This document shows, one piece after another, positions 1-8,767 of a DNA stretch of 64,000 nucleotides. The notes under the pieces were generated by a model. It did no database searches. It was not told where the DNA came from and worked only from the letters and a program-made list of their open reading frames with translations. Numbering within the stretch: the stretch's first letter is position 1; the number at the start of each line of letters is the position of its first letter. The stretch comes from Mycobacterium sp. AT1 (GTDB taxonomy: Bacteria; Actinomycetota; Actinomycetes; Mycobacteriales; Mycobacteriaceae), in assembly GCF_002043095.1 (NCBI RefSeq), contig NZ_MVOC01000057.1:62001-126000 (forward strand), written 5' to 3'. Both the position numbers and the translations under genes were made by a program.

Positions 1-3000
1 GCAGCTGCAGCCGATCGTCGCCGAGACCGAGCCCGTCGTGGTCGCCTCGAGCGTCGACTACCTCGACGACGCCGTCGAGCTCATCCTCGCCGCAGCGCAG
101 GAACCCGCCCGCCTGATCGTGTTCGACTTCCAGCCGCAGGTCGACGACCAGCGCGAGGCGCTCGAGGCCGCCAAGGCCCGCCTGGCAGGGACCTCCGTGG
201 TCGTGGAGACCATCGCCGACGTCCTGACCCGCGGCCGCACACTGGACGCGCCCCGCGGCGTGACCGCGGCGGACGACGATCCCATCTCGCTTCTCGTCTA
301 CACCTCGGGGAGCACCGGGGCGCCCAAGGGCGCGATCTACCCCGAGTCCAAGGTCGCCAACATGTGGCGCACGGTCGCCAACACGCACTGGGACGACAAC
401 CAGGGCGTACTTCCCGCCATCTCGCTCGCCTTCCTTCCGATGAGCCATGTGATGGGCCGCGGCATCCTCTACGGTGCGCTGGCCGCCGGCGGCACCGTGA
501 ACTTCGCCGCCCGCAGCGACCTGTCCACCTTCCTCGAGGACCTGGCGCTGACCAGGCCCACGCAGCTCAGCTTCGTCCCCCGGATCTGGGACATGCTGCA
601 TCAGGAGTACCTGAGTCAGACCGACCGTGGCGCGACGGTTGAAGAGCTCCGGCAGAGCCTGCTCGGCGGCCGGTTCGTCACCGCGCTGACCGGGTCCGCA
701 CCCATCTCGCCCGAGCTGAAGACCTGGGTCGAGGACTTCCTCGACATGCACGTGCTGGAGGGCTACGGCTCGACCGAGGCGGGCGCGGTCTTCGTCGACG
801 GCGTCATCCGGCGCCCACCGGTGATCGACTACAAGCTCGTCGACGTGCCCGAGCTGGGCTACTACGGCACCGACCGGCCACACCCCCGCGGCGAGCTGCT
901 GGTCAAGTCCGAGCAGGTCTTCCCCGGCTATTACAAGCGTCCCGAGGTCACCGCCCAGGTGTTCGACGCCGACGGCTACTACAAGACCGGTGACATCGTC
1001 GCCGAGCTCGGGCCCGACCAGGTCCAATACCTCGACAGACGCAACAACGTCTTGAAGCTCTCGCAGGGCGAGTTCGTCACCGTCTCCAAGCTGGAGGCCG
1101 CCTTCACCGCCAGCCCGCTGGTGCACCAGATCTACATCTACGGCAACAGCGCCCGGCCCTACCTGCTGTCCGTGGTGGTGCCCACCGACGACGCGCAATC
1201 ACGTTACGACGCAACCGAACTGAAGTCGGCGATCGCAGACTCGCTGAAGGAGGCCGCCAAGACGGCCGGACTCCAGTCCTACGAAGTTCCCCGCGACTTC
1301 CTCGTCGAGACGACCCCCTTCACGGTGGAGAACGGTCTGCTGACCGGCATCCGCAAGCTGGCCTGGCCCAAGCTCAAGGAGCGCTACGGCGCCGAGCTGG
1401 AGCAGCGGTACGCCGATCTGGCCGACGGCCAGGAAGGCGAACTGCGGGCACTGCGTCAGAGCGGCGCCGACCAGCCGGTGCTCGAGACCGTCAGCCGGGC
1501 GGCGAGCGCGCTGCTCGGTGCGGCCGCCTCCGACGTTCAAGCCGACGCACAGTTCACCGATCTCGGTGGAGACTCGTTGTCCGCCTTGACCTTCGCCAAC
1601 CTGCTGCACGACATCTTCGGGGTCGACGTTCCCGTCGGCGTGATCGTCAGCCCGGCCAGCGACCTTGCGTCGATCGCCGCGTACGTCGAGGCGGAGCGCG
1701 CAGGCGGCAGCAAGCGGCCGACGTACGACGCGATCCACGGTCGCGACGCCACCGTGGTGCGCGCCGCCGACCTGACCCTCGACGAGTTCGTCGACGCCGA
1801 AACGCTGGCCGCCGCGACATCGATCCCCGGCCCCACCTCCGAGGTACGCACCGTGTTGCTCACCGGCGCAACGGGATTCCTCGGCCGCTACCTGGCCCTG
1901 GAATGGCTGGAACGGATGGACCTGGTCGACGGCAAGGTCATCTGCATCGTCCGCGCCAAGTCCGACGCCGAGGCCCGCGCCCGGCTGGACGCCACCTTCG
2001 ACAGTGGTGACCCAAAGCTGTTGGAGCACTACCGCTCTCTGGCCGCCGAACACCTCGAGGTGCTCGCCGGCGACAAGGGTGAGGCCAACCTCGGCCTCGA
2101 CGACGCCACCTGGCAGCGGTTGGCCGACACCGTCGACCTGATCGTCGACCCGGCGGCGCTGGTCAACCACGTCCTGCCCTACAGCCAGCTGTTCGCGCCG
2201 AACGTGCTCGGCACCGCGGAGCTCATCCGCATCGCCCTCACCACGAAGATCAAGCCCTTCGTCTACGTGTCCACGATCGCCGTCGGCGCCGGCATCAACC
2301 CGGCCGACAACACCGAGGACGCCGACGTTCGAGTGGTCAGCTCCACCCGCTCGGTCGACGACGGCTACGCCAATGGGTACGGCAACAGCAAGTGGGGCGG
2401 TGAGGTGCTGCTGCGCGAGGCCAACGAGCACTACGGCCTGCCCGCATCGGTGTTCCGCTGCGACATGATCCTGGCCGACACCACCTACGCCGGTCAGCTC
2501 AACCTGCCCGACATGTTCACCCGCATGATGCTGAGCCTGGTGGCGACAGGCGTTGCGCCGCAGTCGTTCTACCAGCTGGGCGCCGACGGTGGTCGCCAGC
2601 GGGCGCACTACGACGGGCTGCCGGTCGAGTTCATCGCCGAGGCCATCTCGACGCTGGGCGTGCACGTTCAGGACGGCTTCGAGACCTATCACGTGATGAA
2701 CCCGTATGACGACGGCATCGGCATGGACGAGTTCGTCGACTGGCTGGTCGAGGCCGGCCATTCGATTGGCCGCGTCGAGGACTACGGCGACTGGCTGCAG
2801 CGGTTCGAGACCACGCTGCGGAGCCTGCCCGAGAAGCAGCGCAACGCTTCACTGCTGCCGCTGTTGCACAACTACCAGTCCCCGGAGCATCCGGTGAACG
2901 GGTCGATCGCCCCGACGGATCGGTTCCGGGCTGCGGTGCAGGACGCGAAGATTGGGCCGGACAAGGACATTCCGCACATTACGGCGCCGGTGATCGTCAA

Positions 3001-3037
3001 GTACGTGACGGATCTGAAGCTGCTCGGCCTGCTGTAG
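1..3037 (+). CDS. car: Carboxylic acid reductase (FadD9/CAR type), 5' end outside the window
   Basis: This enzyme activates a fatty or aromatic acid as acyl-AMP, loads it on a phosphopantetheine arm and reduces it to the aldehyde with NADPH. The open frame enters from the left edge, so about 1011 residues of a roughly 1170-residue family are present. Three modules are visible in order: the adenylation domain (P-loop YTSGSTGAPKG near nt 290-320, then GYGSTEAGA near nt 762), the carrier domain (attachment site LGGDSLSAL near nt 1565-1590) and the thioester reductase (Rossmann GATGFLGRY near nt 1866, YGNSKWGG with the Tyr-x3-Lys pair near nt 2380). The carrier serine needs a phosphopantetheinyl transferase encoded elsewhere. 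The gene is convergent with the MCE gene, 12 nt away. The family assignment is secure; the physiological substrate is unknown. Confidence 0.95.
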   Translation, partial: QLQPIVAETEPVVVASSVDYLDDAVELILAAAQEPARLIVFDFQPQVDDQREALEAAKARLAGTSVVVETIADVLTRGRTLDAPRGVTAADDDPISLLVYTSGSTGAPKGAIYPESKVANMWRTVANTHWDDNQGVLPAISLAFLPMSHVMGRGILYGALAAGGTVNFAARSDLSTFLEDLALTRPTQLSFVPRIWDMLHQEYLSQTDRGATVEELRQSLLGGRFVTALTGSAPISPELKTWVEDFLDMHVLEGYGSTEAGAVFVDGVIRRPPVIDYKLVDVPELGYYGTDRPHPRGELLVKSEQVFPGYYKRPEVTAQVFDADGYYKTGDIVAELGPDQVQYLDRRNNVLKLSQGEFVTVSKLEAAFTASPLVHQIYIYGNSARPYLLSVVVPTDDAQSRYDATELKSAIADSLKEAAKTAGLQSYEVPRDFLVETTPFTVENGLLTGIRKLAWPKLKERYGAELEQRYADLADGQEGELRALRQSGADQPVLETVSRAASALLGAAASDVQADAQFTDLGGDSLSALTFANLLHDIFGVDVPVGVIVSPASDLASIAAYVEAERAGGSKRPTYDAIHGRDATVVRAADLTLDEFVDAETLAAATSIPGPTSEVRTVLLTGATGFLGRYLALEWLERMDLVDGKVICIVRAKSDAEARARLDATFDSGDPKLLEHYRSLAAEHLEVLAGDKGEANLGLDDATWQRLADTVDLIVDPAALVNHVLPYSQLFAPNVLGTAELIRIALTTKIKPFVYVSTIAVGAGINPADNTEDADVRVVSSTRSVDDGYANGYGNSKWGGEVLLREANEHYGLPASVFRCDMILADTTYAGQLNLPDMFTRMMLSLVATGVAPQSFYQLGADGGRQRAHYDGLPVEFIAEAISTLGVHVQDGFETYHVMNPYDDGIGMDEFVDWLVEAGHSIGRVEDYGDWLQRFETTLRSLPEKQRNASLLPLLHNYQSPEHPVNGSIAPTDRFRAAVQDAKIGPDKDIPHITAPVIVKYVTDLKLLGLL

Positions 3038-3049
3038 CCGCTGGAGGAC

Positions 3050-4342
3050 TCAGGGGTTGATCGTGTACTCGCCGATCTGGCGTCCCCACACGGTCTCGGT
3101 GGCCAACGGCTGCCCGAGCTCGAGGTGGTTGTACGGCGCGATGGAGGCCCCGGTGTCCATCACCAGATACGGCATCGGCCACAGATCCCTGGTCACCGGC
3201 TGCCAGCACCCCGGCCGGCCCTCGGGCCCGCCGCGCGCGTTCACCCGCGGCAGGTTGTCGGGGTAGACGTAGGCGTTGCCGGGGCCGACGAGCTCGTCGC
3301 GGAGGTTCAACGAGTAGCCGTTGCCGCCGCCGAACTTCGAGAACGCCGGTTCGACGTCGTGGTAATTGCGGATGGTGCAGAACAATTCGGGGCTGTACTC
3401 GTCGAGTAGGGCACTGGTGGGTACCAGGTCGGCCACTCCGCGGACCAGGTACGGCGCGCCCTTCTCGACGACGTCGGCGGTGGTGTTGCCAAAACCGACC
3501 GCCGACATCAGCGCCGCGTCGAGGTCACCGCTGCGCTCGTTGAGCGTGCCCGCCGTGACCACCGCGCCCGTCAACCCGTCGAACAGGTCTGGCGCACTTG
3601 CGGAGTAGACGTCGGCGAGGTCGGCCAGTCTCTGGTTGTCCTCGCGGACCCTGGGCAGCAACGGGTTGACGTCGGCCAGGATCGCGTTGCCGTTCTCGAT
3701 CGACTCGCCGAAGCGGTTTCCCAAGCCGCTCAGCGCTTGTGCTGTCGCGGTGAGCGTTTGGTTCAGCTTGACGGGGTCGACGTGATGGGCCACCTCCACC
3801 ACCGTCTCGAAGAGGGTGTTGAACTCGGTGCTGGTGTTCGTCGACCGGATGGGGGTGGCCGGGTTCACCCGCGCCGCGTCCGGCTTGGCGGGGGTCGACA
3901 GCGCAACGTACTTGTTGCCAAACACCGTGGAGGCCTTGATCTCCGCGTCGACGTTGGCAGGAAGCAGTCCGACGTCGTCTCGCGCCACGTCCAGGGCCAA
4001 CCTCGCCATCGGCGTCCCGTCGACGTTCACGGCGTCGACCGCCGCGACGCGACCGATCTCGACGCCGTTGTAGGTCACCTTCGACCCCGGGTCAGTCGAC
4101 AGGCCGGATCGTGGGGAGAGCAGTGTCAGCTGGGTGTTGTCGGAGAACACGCCGCGGAATTGGCACCACACCAAGGCCAGTACGACCCCGACGATCAGGA
4201 AGAGCACCGTCGCCGACGTCTTGACCGGAGGGTCGTGCCGCCAATGCCGGAAGCGGGGCTCCAAGGCGGTCAGCGGCGAGTGGATGACCTGCTCCCTTCG
4301 GACCGTCGGCCCCGGAGCGGTACGACGGCAGAAGTGTCCCAA
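3050..4342 (-). CDS. Lone MCE-family (MlaD-domain) protein
   Basis: This is a 430-residue protein with one N-terminal membrane anchor (about residues 43-62) and then an MCE/MlaD domain (LLSPRSGLSTDPGSKVTYNG) with a long helical region. It ends in a proline- and glycine-rich tail like MceA-D proteins. Such proteins form periplasmic tubes for lipid or sterol import. Normal mce operons have two YrbE permeases and six Mce genes, but none of these is next to it, so this is an orphan. The longest frame starts with TTG at 4342 without a clear ribosome site. The only strong purine run (AAGGGAG) lies near 4300, and no ATG follows it in frame, so the true start is uncertain. The next gene on the same strand ends upstream after a 99-nt gap. 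Confidence 0.85.
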   Translation of the reverse strand: MGHFCRRTAPGPTVRREQVIHSPLTALEPRFRHWRHDPPVKTSATVLFLIVGVVLALVWCQFRGVFSDNTQLTLLSPRSGLSTDPGSKVTYNGVEIGRVAAVDAVNVDGTPMARLALDVARDDVGLLPANVDAEIKASTVFGNKYVALSTPAKPDAARVNPATPIRSTNTSTEFNTLFETVVEVAHHVDPVKLNQTLTATAQALSGLGNRFGESIENGNAILADVNPLLPRVREDNQRLADLADVYSASAPDLFDGLTGAVVTAGTLNERSGDLDAALMSAVGFGNTTADVVEKGAPYLVRGVADLVPTSALLDEYSPELFCTIRNYHDVEPAFSKFGGGNGYSLNLRDELVGPGNAYVYPDNLPRVNARGGPEGRPGCWQPVTRDLWPMPYLVMDTGASIAPYNHLELGQPLATETVWGRQIGEYTINP

Positions 4343-4441
4343 CCGGTTGGTGGGGATGCAAGCCCGACGGGAAGAGTGCGGCCGTGATCACCTTTTCGGG
4401 CCAATCATGGTCTGGGACACACCGATCGAGCGGCGGTCCCG

Positions 4442-5509
4442 TCAGCCGTTGCCGAAGCCGATCAGGCTGTGCACCTGCGGAAGGGTCGCCGTGGTGGCGA
4501 AACCGGGTGCGGCCGCGCAGACCGCTGGAATCGCGTTGAGCACCTGCATGGCGGTGGCGACGTTCGCCGAGTTGACGTGCTCCAGCATCGAGGCGTCCCG
4601 TTCGAAGCTCGCCAGCGACAGGAAGTGCGCCCGCATCGAGGGATCGCCCTCGATGGTCAGCGTCCAGCCCTCGCGGGGTTTCGGCCAGTGCCCGGGGTAC
4701 TCGTTGCCGACGGTCCACAACGTCTCGATCTCGACGAGTGGCCGACCGTCGCGGCGGCCCACCCAGTTCCACCGCTGACCCGAGGTGGTCCCCGCCCGCA
4801 ACACGTGATTGAAGATCTCGTGATCGTGTTTGGCGGCGACGGCCTCGACGTTCGCCGTCACCTCGTCGATGCCGGCATGCAACGCGTCGGCCAACAGCCA
4901 CACCTGTTCGACGAAGATCGAACTGTTGAACGCCAGGAAGTCGCTTGACGTCGTGGAGATTTCGTCGACCGGTCGACCGAAGCGCATGTTGTCGAACGTG
5001 ATCGCCGTGCTGTCGTACACCGACCAGTCCGCCCGTTCTTGGAGCTTCAGCTTGTCGATGGTGCGGCTCATGCCCGACAGCGCCAGCGGCAGCGCACCCG
5101 AGAGGTTGCCAGGGTTGAGGCCGCTACCGTGAACGCTCGTCCCGCCCTTCAAGCAGGCGGCCAACACGCGGTCGCGGTCCCTGAGCCGAATGCGATTGGG
5201 GTGGAACAGGAATGCCGTCGTCACGACGTTCTTGCCGCTGGCCAGGATCGCGCACACCTCGCCGATCGACGTCAGCCTCGGCGTGTACACCACGCAGTCC
5301 GCCTCGACGGCCAGCGCCCGGTCGAGGTCGGTCGTCGCAAGCACGCCGACGGGGTCGCGACCGATCAGGGTGCCGGCGTCGACCCCGTCCTTGTCCGCGG
5401 AATGAACCTTGACACCCACCAACTCGAGACCGGAGCGCGGATCGAGGATCGTCGCAAGCGCTTCCTTTCCGACTGCGCCGGTACCCCACTGAATGATGCG
5501 TAGTGCCAT
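4442..5509 (-). CDS. Dihydrodipicolinate-reductase-like NAD(P)-binding oxidoreductase
   Basis: This is a 355-residue protein that starts ATG GCA CTA CGC and has an immediate Rossmann motif WGTGAVGKEAL (residues 8-18). It then shows the pattern of the DHDPR-N/2,4-diaminopentanoate-dehydrogenase-like family common in actinobacteria: an acidic residue loop after the second strand, VVYTPRLTSIGEV and a STTSSDFLAF stretch. Members are annotated as NAD(P)H-dependent amine dehydrogenases or hypothetical reductases. No lysine-pathway gene is nearby, so a role in DAP synthesis is unlikely. Reaction and substrate cannot be read from the sequence. Confidence 0.8.
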   Translation of the reverse strand: MALRIIQWGTGAVGKEALATILDPRSGLELVGVKVHSADKDGVDAGTLIGRDPVGVLATTDLDRALAVEADCVVYTPRLTSIGEVCAILASGKNVVTTAFLFHPNRIRLRDRDRVLAACLKGGTSVHGSGLNPGNLSGALPLALSGMSRTIDKLKLQERADWSVYDSTAITFDNMRFGRPVDEISTTSSDFLAFNSSIFVEQVWLLADALHAGIDEVTANVEAVAAKHDHEIFNHVLRAGTTSGQRWNWVGRRDGRPLVEIETLWTVGNEYPGHWPKPREGWTLTIEGDPSMRAHFLSLASFERDASMLEHVNSANVATAMQVLNAIPAVCAAAPGFATTATLPQVHSLIGFGNG

Positions 5510-5564
5510 CCGATCACAGTGACATGTCAGCCCCTGGCACGTCGAGGCTTTCGACTACCGGCGT

Positions 5565-5984
5565 TCAGGCATGCCACGACGACCAGTGCGTCACCGCCAC
5601 GGTGACCACCGGACCGTCGAGCGCCACCCGTTCGTACTGGGTGTACTTCTGGCGCAACGCGGCATACCCGACGGCCATCTGCTCGCCGCTCTCGTGCACC
5701 GACGCCAACCCGTCCGCGCGCACCCACCACAGCTGCGACCAGTCGTCGTCGTAGTGGTCGACAAGCAGGCTCACCCGGGGATTTGCGGCGATGTTCGCGA
5801 GCCGGCGCAAGCGCCACGTCGACTTCCGCTTGGCGTCCACCGCGGTGTACAGCGTCGTCTCGTCCCCGACCGTCCGCACCGTGAAGACGATGGGAACCAG
5901 ATGCGGTGCACCGTCCTCGCCGACGGTGGACAGCACCGCCACCGGCGCCTCCGCGAACCGTGCGACGGCGTCGAACTCGGTCAC
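5565..5984 (-). CDS. PPOX-class F420-dependent enzyme (TIGR03668-like, Rv0121c-like)
   Basis: This is a 139-residue split-barrel protein. It begins VTEFDAVARFAEAPVAVLST and continues HLVPIVFTV, KRKSTWRLRRLANIAANPRVSLLVDHYDDDWSQLWWVRADG, the classic order of the pyridoxamine-oxidase-like family that binds F420 or FMN in mycobacteria. The Arg/Lys patch (RLRRLANI) fits binding of the deazaflavin phosphate tail. The GTG start at 5984 overlaps the TGA of the upstream proline-rich gene (5981-5984), so the two are co-translated. A much longer frame reading upstream of this start runs through the other gene and is a shadow. The substrate is unknown. Confidence 0.85.
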   Translation of the reverse strand: MTEFDAVARFAEAPVAVLSTVGEDGAPHLVPIVFTVRTVGDETTLYTAVDAKRKSTWRLRRLANIAANPRVSLLVDHYDDDWSQLWWVRADGLASVHESGEQMAVGYAALRQKYTQYERVALDGPVVTVAVTHWSSWHA

Positions 5985-6550
5985 CGCGAGGGCTTTTGGG
6001 GACTCACGCTCATGGGCGAGCGGGTGACGTTTTGTTCGGGCTTCTTGGTCGGCCGTGACGGTTGACGCACGATCACCGGCGCCCGCTCGATCTCCGACGC
6101 CGACGGGGGAGGAGGTGGCGGGGGTGGCGGCGGAGGCGGTGGTGGCAAGGGCTCGTCGCTGGTGGTCGTCGGGGCCGACGACGACGAGGGCGCGTTCGAC
6201 GTCTCGTCGGCGGGAACGGTCTGCTCGCCCGAGGTTCCGCGGAAGGCCAGCAGGACGACCGACACCACCAACGCAACGGTCGCCACCGACACGGCAACCA
6301 CGACGACGGCCGTGGGACCGGTCCGGTACCACGGCGTCGGAGCGGCTTTGAAGTTCCAGGTGCTCGAGTCGAACGCGTCGAACGTCTGCTCCTCGGCCTC
6401 GGTGGGAGGCGGGGGTTCGATCCACTCGACGTGGGGCTGCGGGTCGTCGACGTAGTCGTCCGACCGCGTGACGGCCAAGGGATCCGTGTCGACTGGCTCG
6501 TCGACCGGATCGTCCAACCTGGCCTCCCCCGAGGCCTCGCCGTCCGCCAC
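5981..6550 (-). CDS. Proline-rich single-pass membrane protein
   Basis: I do not recognise a named family. The 189-residue product starts at GTG 6550. It has an acidic, proline-containing cytosolic half (residues 1-78), one hydrophobic helix (about 80-105, TAVVVVAVSVATVALVVSVV), a Ser/Thr/Pro linker, a run of 14 consecutive prolines (about residues 139-152) and a basic tail (QPSRPTKKPEQN). This layout is typical of mycobacterial cell-envelope proteins in which the tail spans the wall. The stop codon overlaps the start of the PPOX gene by 4 nt. It is divergent from the ABC importer operon across a 223-nt gap. Confidence 0.7.
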   Translation of the reverse strand: MADGEASGEARLDDPVDEPVDTDPLAVTRSDDYVDDPQPHVEWIEPPPPTEAEEQTFDAFDSSTWNFKAAPTPWYRTGPTAVVVVAVSVATVALVVSVVLLAFRGTSGEQTVPADETSNAPSSSSAPTTTSDEPLPPPPPPPPPPPPPPSASEIERAPVIVRQPSRPTKKPEQNVTRSPMSVSPQKPSR

Positions 6551-6690
6551 CCCACGATGTTAGGTGGCGACCAGCGCTTATGGGTCACCGGATGCCAAAT
6601 TGGCCCCGTGGACCGAAGATGCGGGAGAGACCCTTGCGAACCGCTGCCGACCCGCGGGCCCGACGGTAAGGTCCCCCAAGACCGATAGTT

Positions 6691-6702
6691 CGAACCGGTT
6701 CG
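6691..6702. promoter_or_regulatory. 12-bp perfect palindrome in ABC-operon leader
   Basis: CGAACCGGTTCG is a perfect dyad 71 bp upstream of the importer's first ATG and 140 bp from the divergent GTG at 6550. Small hairpins flank it (GGTC-CCCCAA-GACC just before it). It could be an operator or part of a transcript leader. No cognate regulator gene is adjacent. Confidence 0.35.
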
Positions 6703-6773
6703 TTCACCGTCGCGACCAGGCGTGGTCATCTCAGCGTCACCGTCGCGCATCCCGCCCATTAGAAGGTTCGCGA

Positions 6774-7907
6774 ATGAAGAAAATGCGGCTCGCCGCCAGC
6801 GCCTTGGTCCTCGTCGTCGCAGGCGGCCTCGTCGCGTGCGCACCACCGGAGTCAAAGGACAAGGGAGAGAAGACCTCCTCGGGCGTCAACTCGAGCGAGG
6901 CCACCTCGGCAGCCGACTTCGGCGGAGAGAACATGGCGGGGCTGATCGACGCCGCGAAGAAGGAAGGCGAGCTCAACGTCATCGCGTTGCCGCCGGACTG
7001 GGCGAACTACGGCGCCATCATCAAGGCGTTCGGCGACAAGTACGGCATCAAGGTCAACTCTGCTCAGCCCGACGCCGCCAGCCAGGACGAGATCAACGCC
7101 GCCACCCAGCAGAAGGGCAAGTCGTCCGCGCCGGACGTCTTCGACCTCGGCCAGGCCGTCGCGCTGGCCAACACCGCGATGTTCGCGCCGTACAAGGTGG
7201 CCAAGTTCGACGAGATCTCCACGGAGATGAAGGCGGCCGACGGCGCCTGGGTCAACGACTACGGCGGCTACATCTCGATCGGCTACGACTCGGCCAAGGG
7301 GCCGGAGATCAAGAACGTCGACGACCTCCTCGGGCCCGACTTCAAGGGCAAGGTCGCGCTCAACGGAGATCCGACCCAGGCCGGTGCGGCATTCTCCGGC
7401 GTCATGATGGTCGCCCTGAGCCAGGGTGGTTCGCCCGACGACATCGCCCCCGGGGTGGAGTTCTTCCGCAAGCTCAAGGAAGCGGGCAACTTCCTGCCCG
7501 TCGACCCGACGCCGGCCACCGTCGAGTCCGGTCAGACGCCGGTCGTCATCGACTGGGACTACCTCAACGTCGCAGAGACCAAGAAGCTGCCGTCGTGGAA
7601 GGTGGTCATCCCACCCAACGCCGCGCTGGCGGGTTACTACTACCAGGCGATCAACAAGGACGCACCGCATCCCGCGGCCGCCCGGCTGTGGCAGGAATTC
7701 CTCTACAGCGACGAGGGACAGAACCTGTACCTGCAGGGCAGTGCCCGTCCGGTGCGGGCGGACAGCATGGTCACCGCGGGCACGATCGATCTGACCGCCT
7801 ACCGGCAGTTGCCGCCGGTCGACGGTTCGGCGGTCTTCGTGACGCAGCAGCAGAGCGACGCCGCGAAGAAGTACCTCGAGGCCAACTGGGCCAAGGCGAT
7901 CGGCTGA
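6774..7907 (+). CDS. ABC importer, lipid-anchored extracellular solute-binding protein
   Basis: This is a 377-residue binding lipoprotein. It has a signal peptide MKKMRLAASALVLVVAGG, a lipobox LVAC with Cys22 as lipid anchor, then the family 1 solute-binding fold (KKEGELNVIALPPDWANY, VFDLGQAV, a late VVIDWDYLN and GYYYQAINKDAPHPAAARLW). The ATG is preceded by AGAAGG at a 6-7 nt gap to GCGA. The gene opens an operon with two permeases and an ATPase. This arrangement is shared by iron(III), thiamine, spermidine and 2-aminoethylphosphonate importers. The binding site has many aromatic residues and no obvious Tyr pair for ferric iron, so a small organic ion is my guess. Confidence 0.9.
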   Translation: MKKMRLAASALVLVVAGGLVACAPPESKDKGEKTSSGVNSSEATSAADFGGENMAGLIDAAKKEGELNVIALPPDWANYGAIIKAFGDKYGIKVNSAQPDAASQDEINAATQQKGKSSAPDVFDLGQAVALANTAMFAPYKVAKFDEISTEMKAADGAWVNDYGGYISIGYDSAKGPEIKNVDDLLGPDFKGKVALNGDPTQAGAAFSGVMMVALSQGGSPDDIAPGVEFFRKLKEAGNFLPVDPTPATVESGQTPVVIDWDYLNVAETKKLPSWKVVIPPNAALAGYYYQAINKDAPHPAAARLWQEFLYSDEGQNLYLQGSARPVRADSMVTAGTIDLTAYRQLPPVDGSAVFVTQQQSDAAKKYLEANWAKAIG

Positions 7908-7921
7908 TCGCCCTGGCCAAG

Positions 7922-8767
7922 ATGCGAAGTCGCCTCGTCGACTCCCTGCCACTGCTGCCGTTCTTCGCGGTGGTGGGGATCTTCCTCATCGTGCCAACCG
8001 TCACCGTCATCACGAGCGCGGTGATCGAGGACGGCCGGTTCTCGCTCGCTCGGTTGAGCGCGTTGTTCTCCGAGACGGCCCTGACCGCGCTGGGCAGGAG
8101 CGTGTTCCTCTCCGGCAGTACCGCATTGCTCGGGGCGGTGTTCGGTGCGCTGCTGGCGTGGCTGATCGTGTCGCGGCCCGCCTCGTCGATGATCCGCCGC
8201 GGCGTCATCTCGCTGTGCAGCGTGCTGGCTCAATTCGGCGGTGTGGCACTGGCGTTCGCGTTCCTTGCCACGATCGGGCTGAACGGCGTTCTCACGCTGT
8301 GGGTTCAGGAGCACCTCGGCTGGAACCTCGCCGGCTCGGGCTGGCTGTACGGGCTGCCGGGGCTGGTGCTGGTGTACACGTACTTCCAGATCCCGCTGAT
8401 GGTCATCGTGTTCCTGCCCGCGCTGGAGGGCCTGCGCGAGCAGTGGCGGGAAGCCGCGGTAAGCCTTGGCGCGTCGACGTGGCAGTACTGGCGCGAGGTC
8501 GCCGTTCCACTGCTGACGCCGGCGTTCCTCGGCGCGGTGCTTCTGTTGTTCGCCAACGCCTTTGCCGCCTACGCGACCGCGGCCGCCCTGGTCAGCCAGG
8601 GCAGCCCGATCGTGCCGCTGCTGATCCGCGCCGCGCTCACCAGCGAGGTGGTACTCGGTCAGTCGGGCTTCGCGTACGCCCTGGCGCTGGAGATGATCGT
8701 CGTGGTGGCCCTGGTGATGGGCGCCTACAGCCTGCTGGTGCGTCGTACGTCCCGGTGGCTGCGATGA
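7922..8767 (+). CDS. ABC importer permease 1
   Basis: This is a 281-residue inner-membrane permease with six predicted helices (first at about residues 10-32). The EAA loop that docks on the ATPase reads EQWREAAVSLGASTWQYWREVAVPLL. The ATG at 7922 is 14 nt past the stop of the binding-protein gene. The stop overlaps the next start by 4 nt. It belongs to the CysTW/PotB-like class that pairs with a second distinct permease. Confidence 0.9.
   Translation: MRSRLVDSLPLLPFFAVVGIFLIVPTVTVITSAVIEDGRFSLARLSALFSETALTALGRSVFLSGSTALLGAVFGALLAWLIVSRPASSMIRRGVISLCSVLAQFGGVALAFAFLATIGLNGVLTLWVQEHLGWNLAGSGWLYGLPGLVLVYTYFQIPLMVIVFLPALEGLREQWREAAVSLGASTWQYWREVAVPLLTPAFLGAVLLLFANAFAAYATAAALVSQGSPIVPLLIRAALTSEVVLGQSGFAYALALEMIVVVALVMGAYSLLVRRTSRWLR

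Noticed and set aside
6100..6170. Poly-proline tract as a frameshift artefact or repeat expansion
   Set aside because: The 14 codons use mixed synonyms (CCA, CCG, CCT, CCC), so they are not a slippage product, and the frame continues to a coupled stop.
6600..6700. TPP or glycine riboswitch before the ABC importer
   Set aside because: GGGAGAG and ACCCTTGCGAACC look similar to parts of these switches, but the other conserved cores (GGGGUGC, CUGAUC...GCGnAGGGA; tandem glycine fold) are missing.
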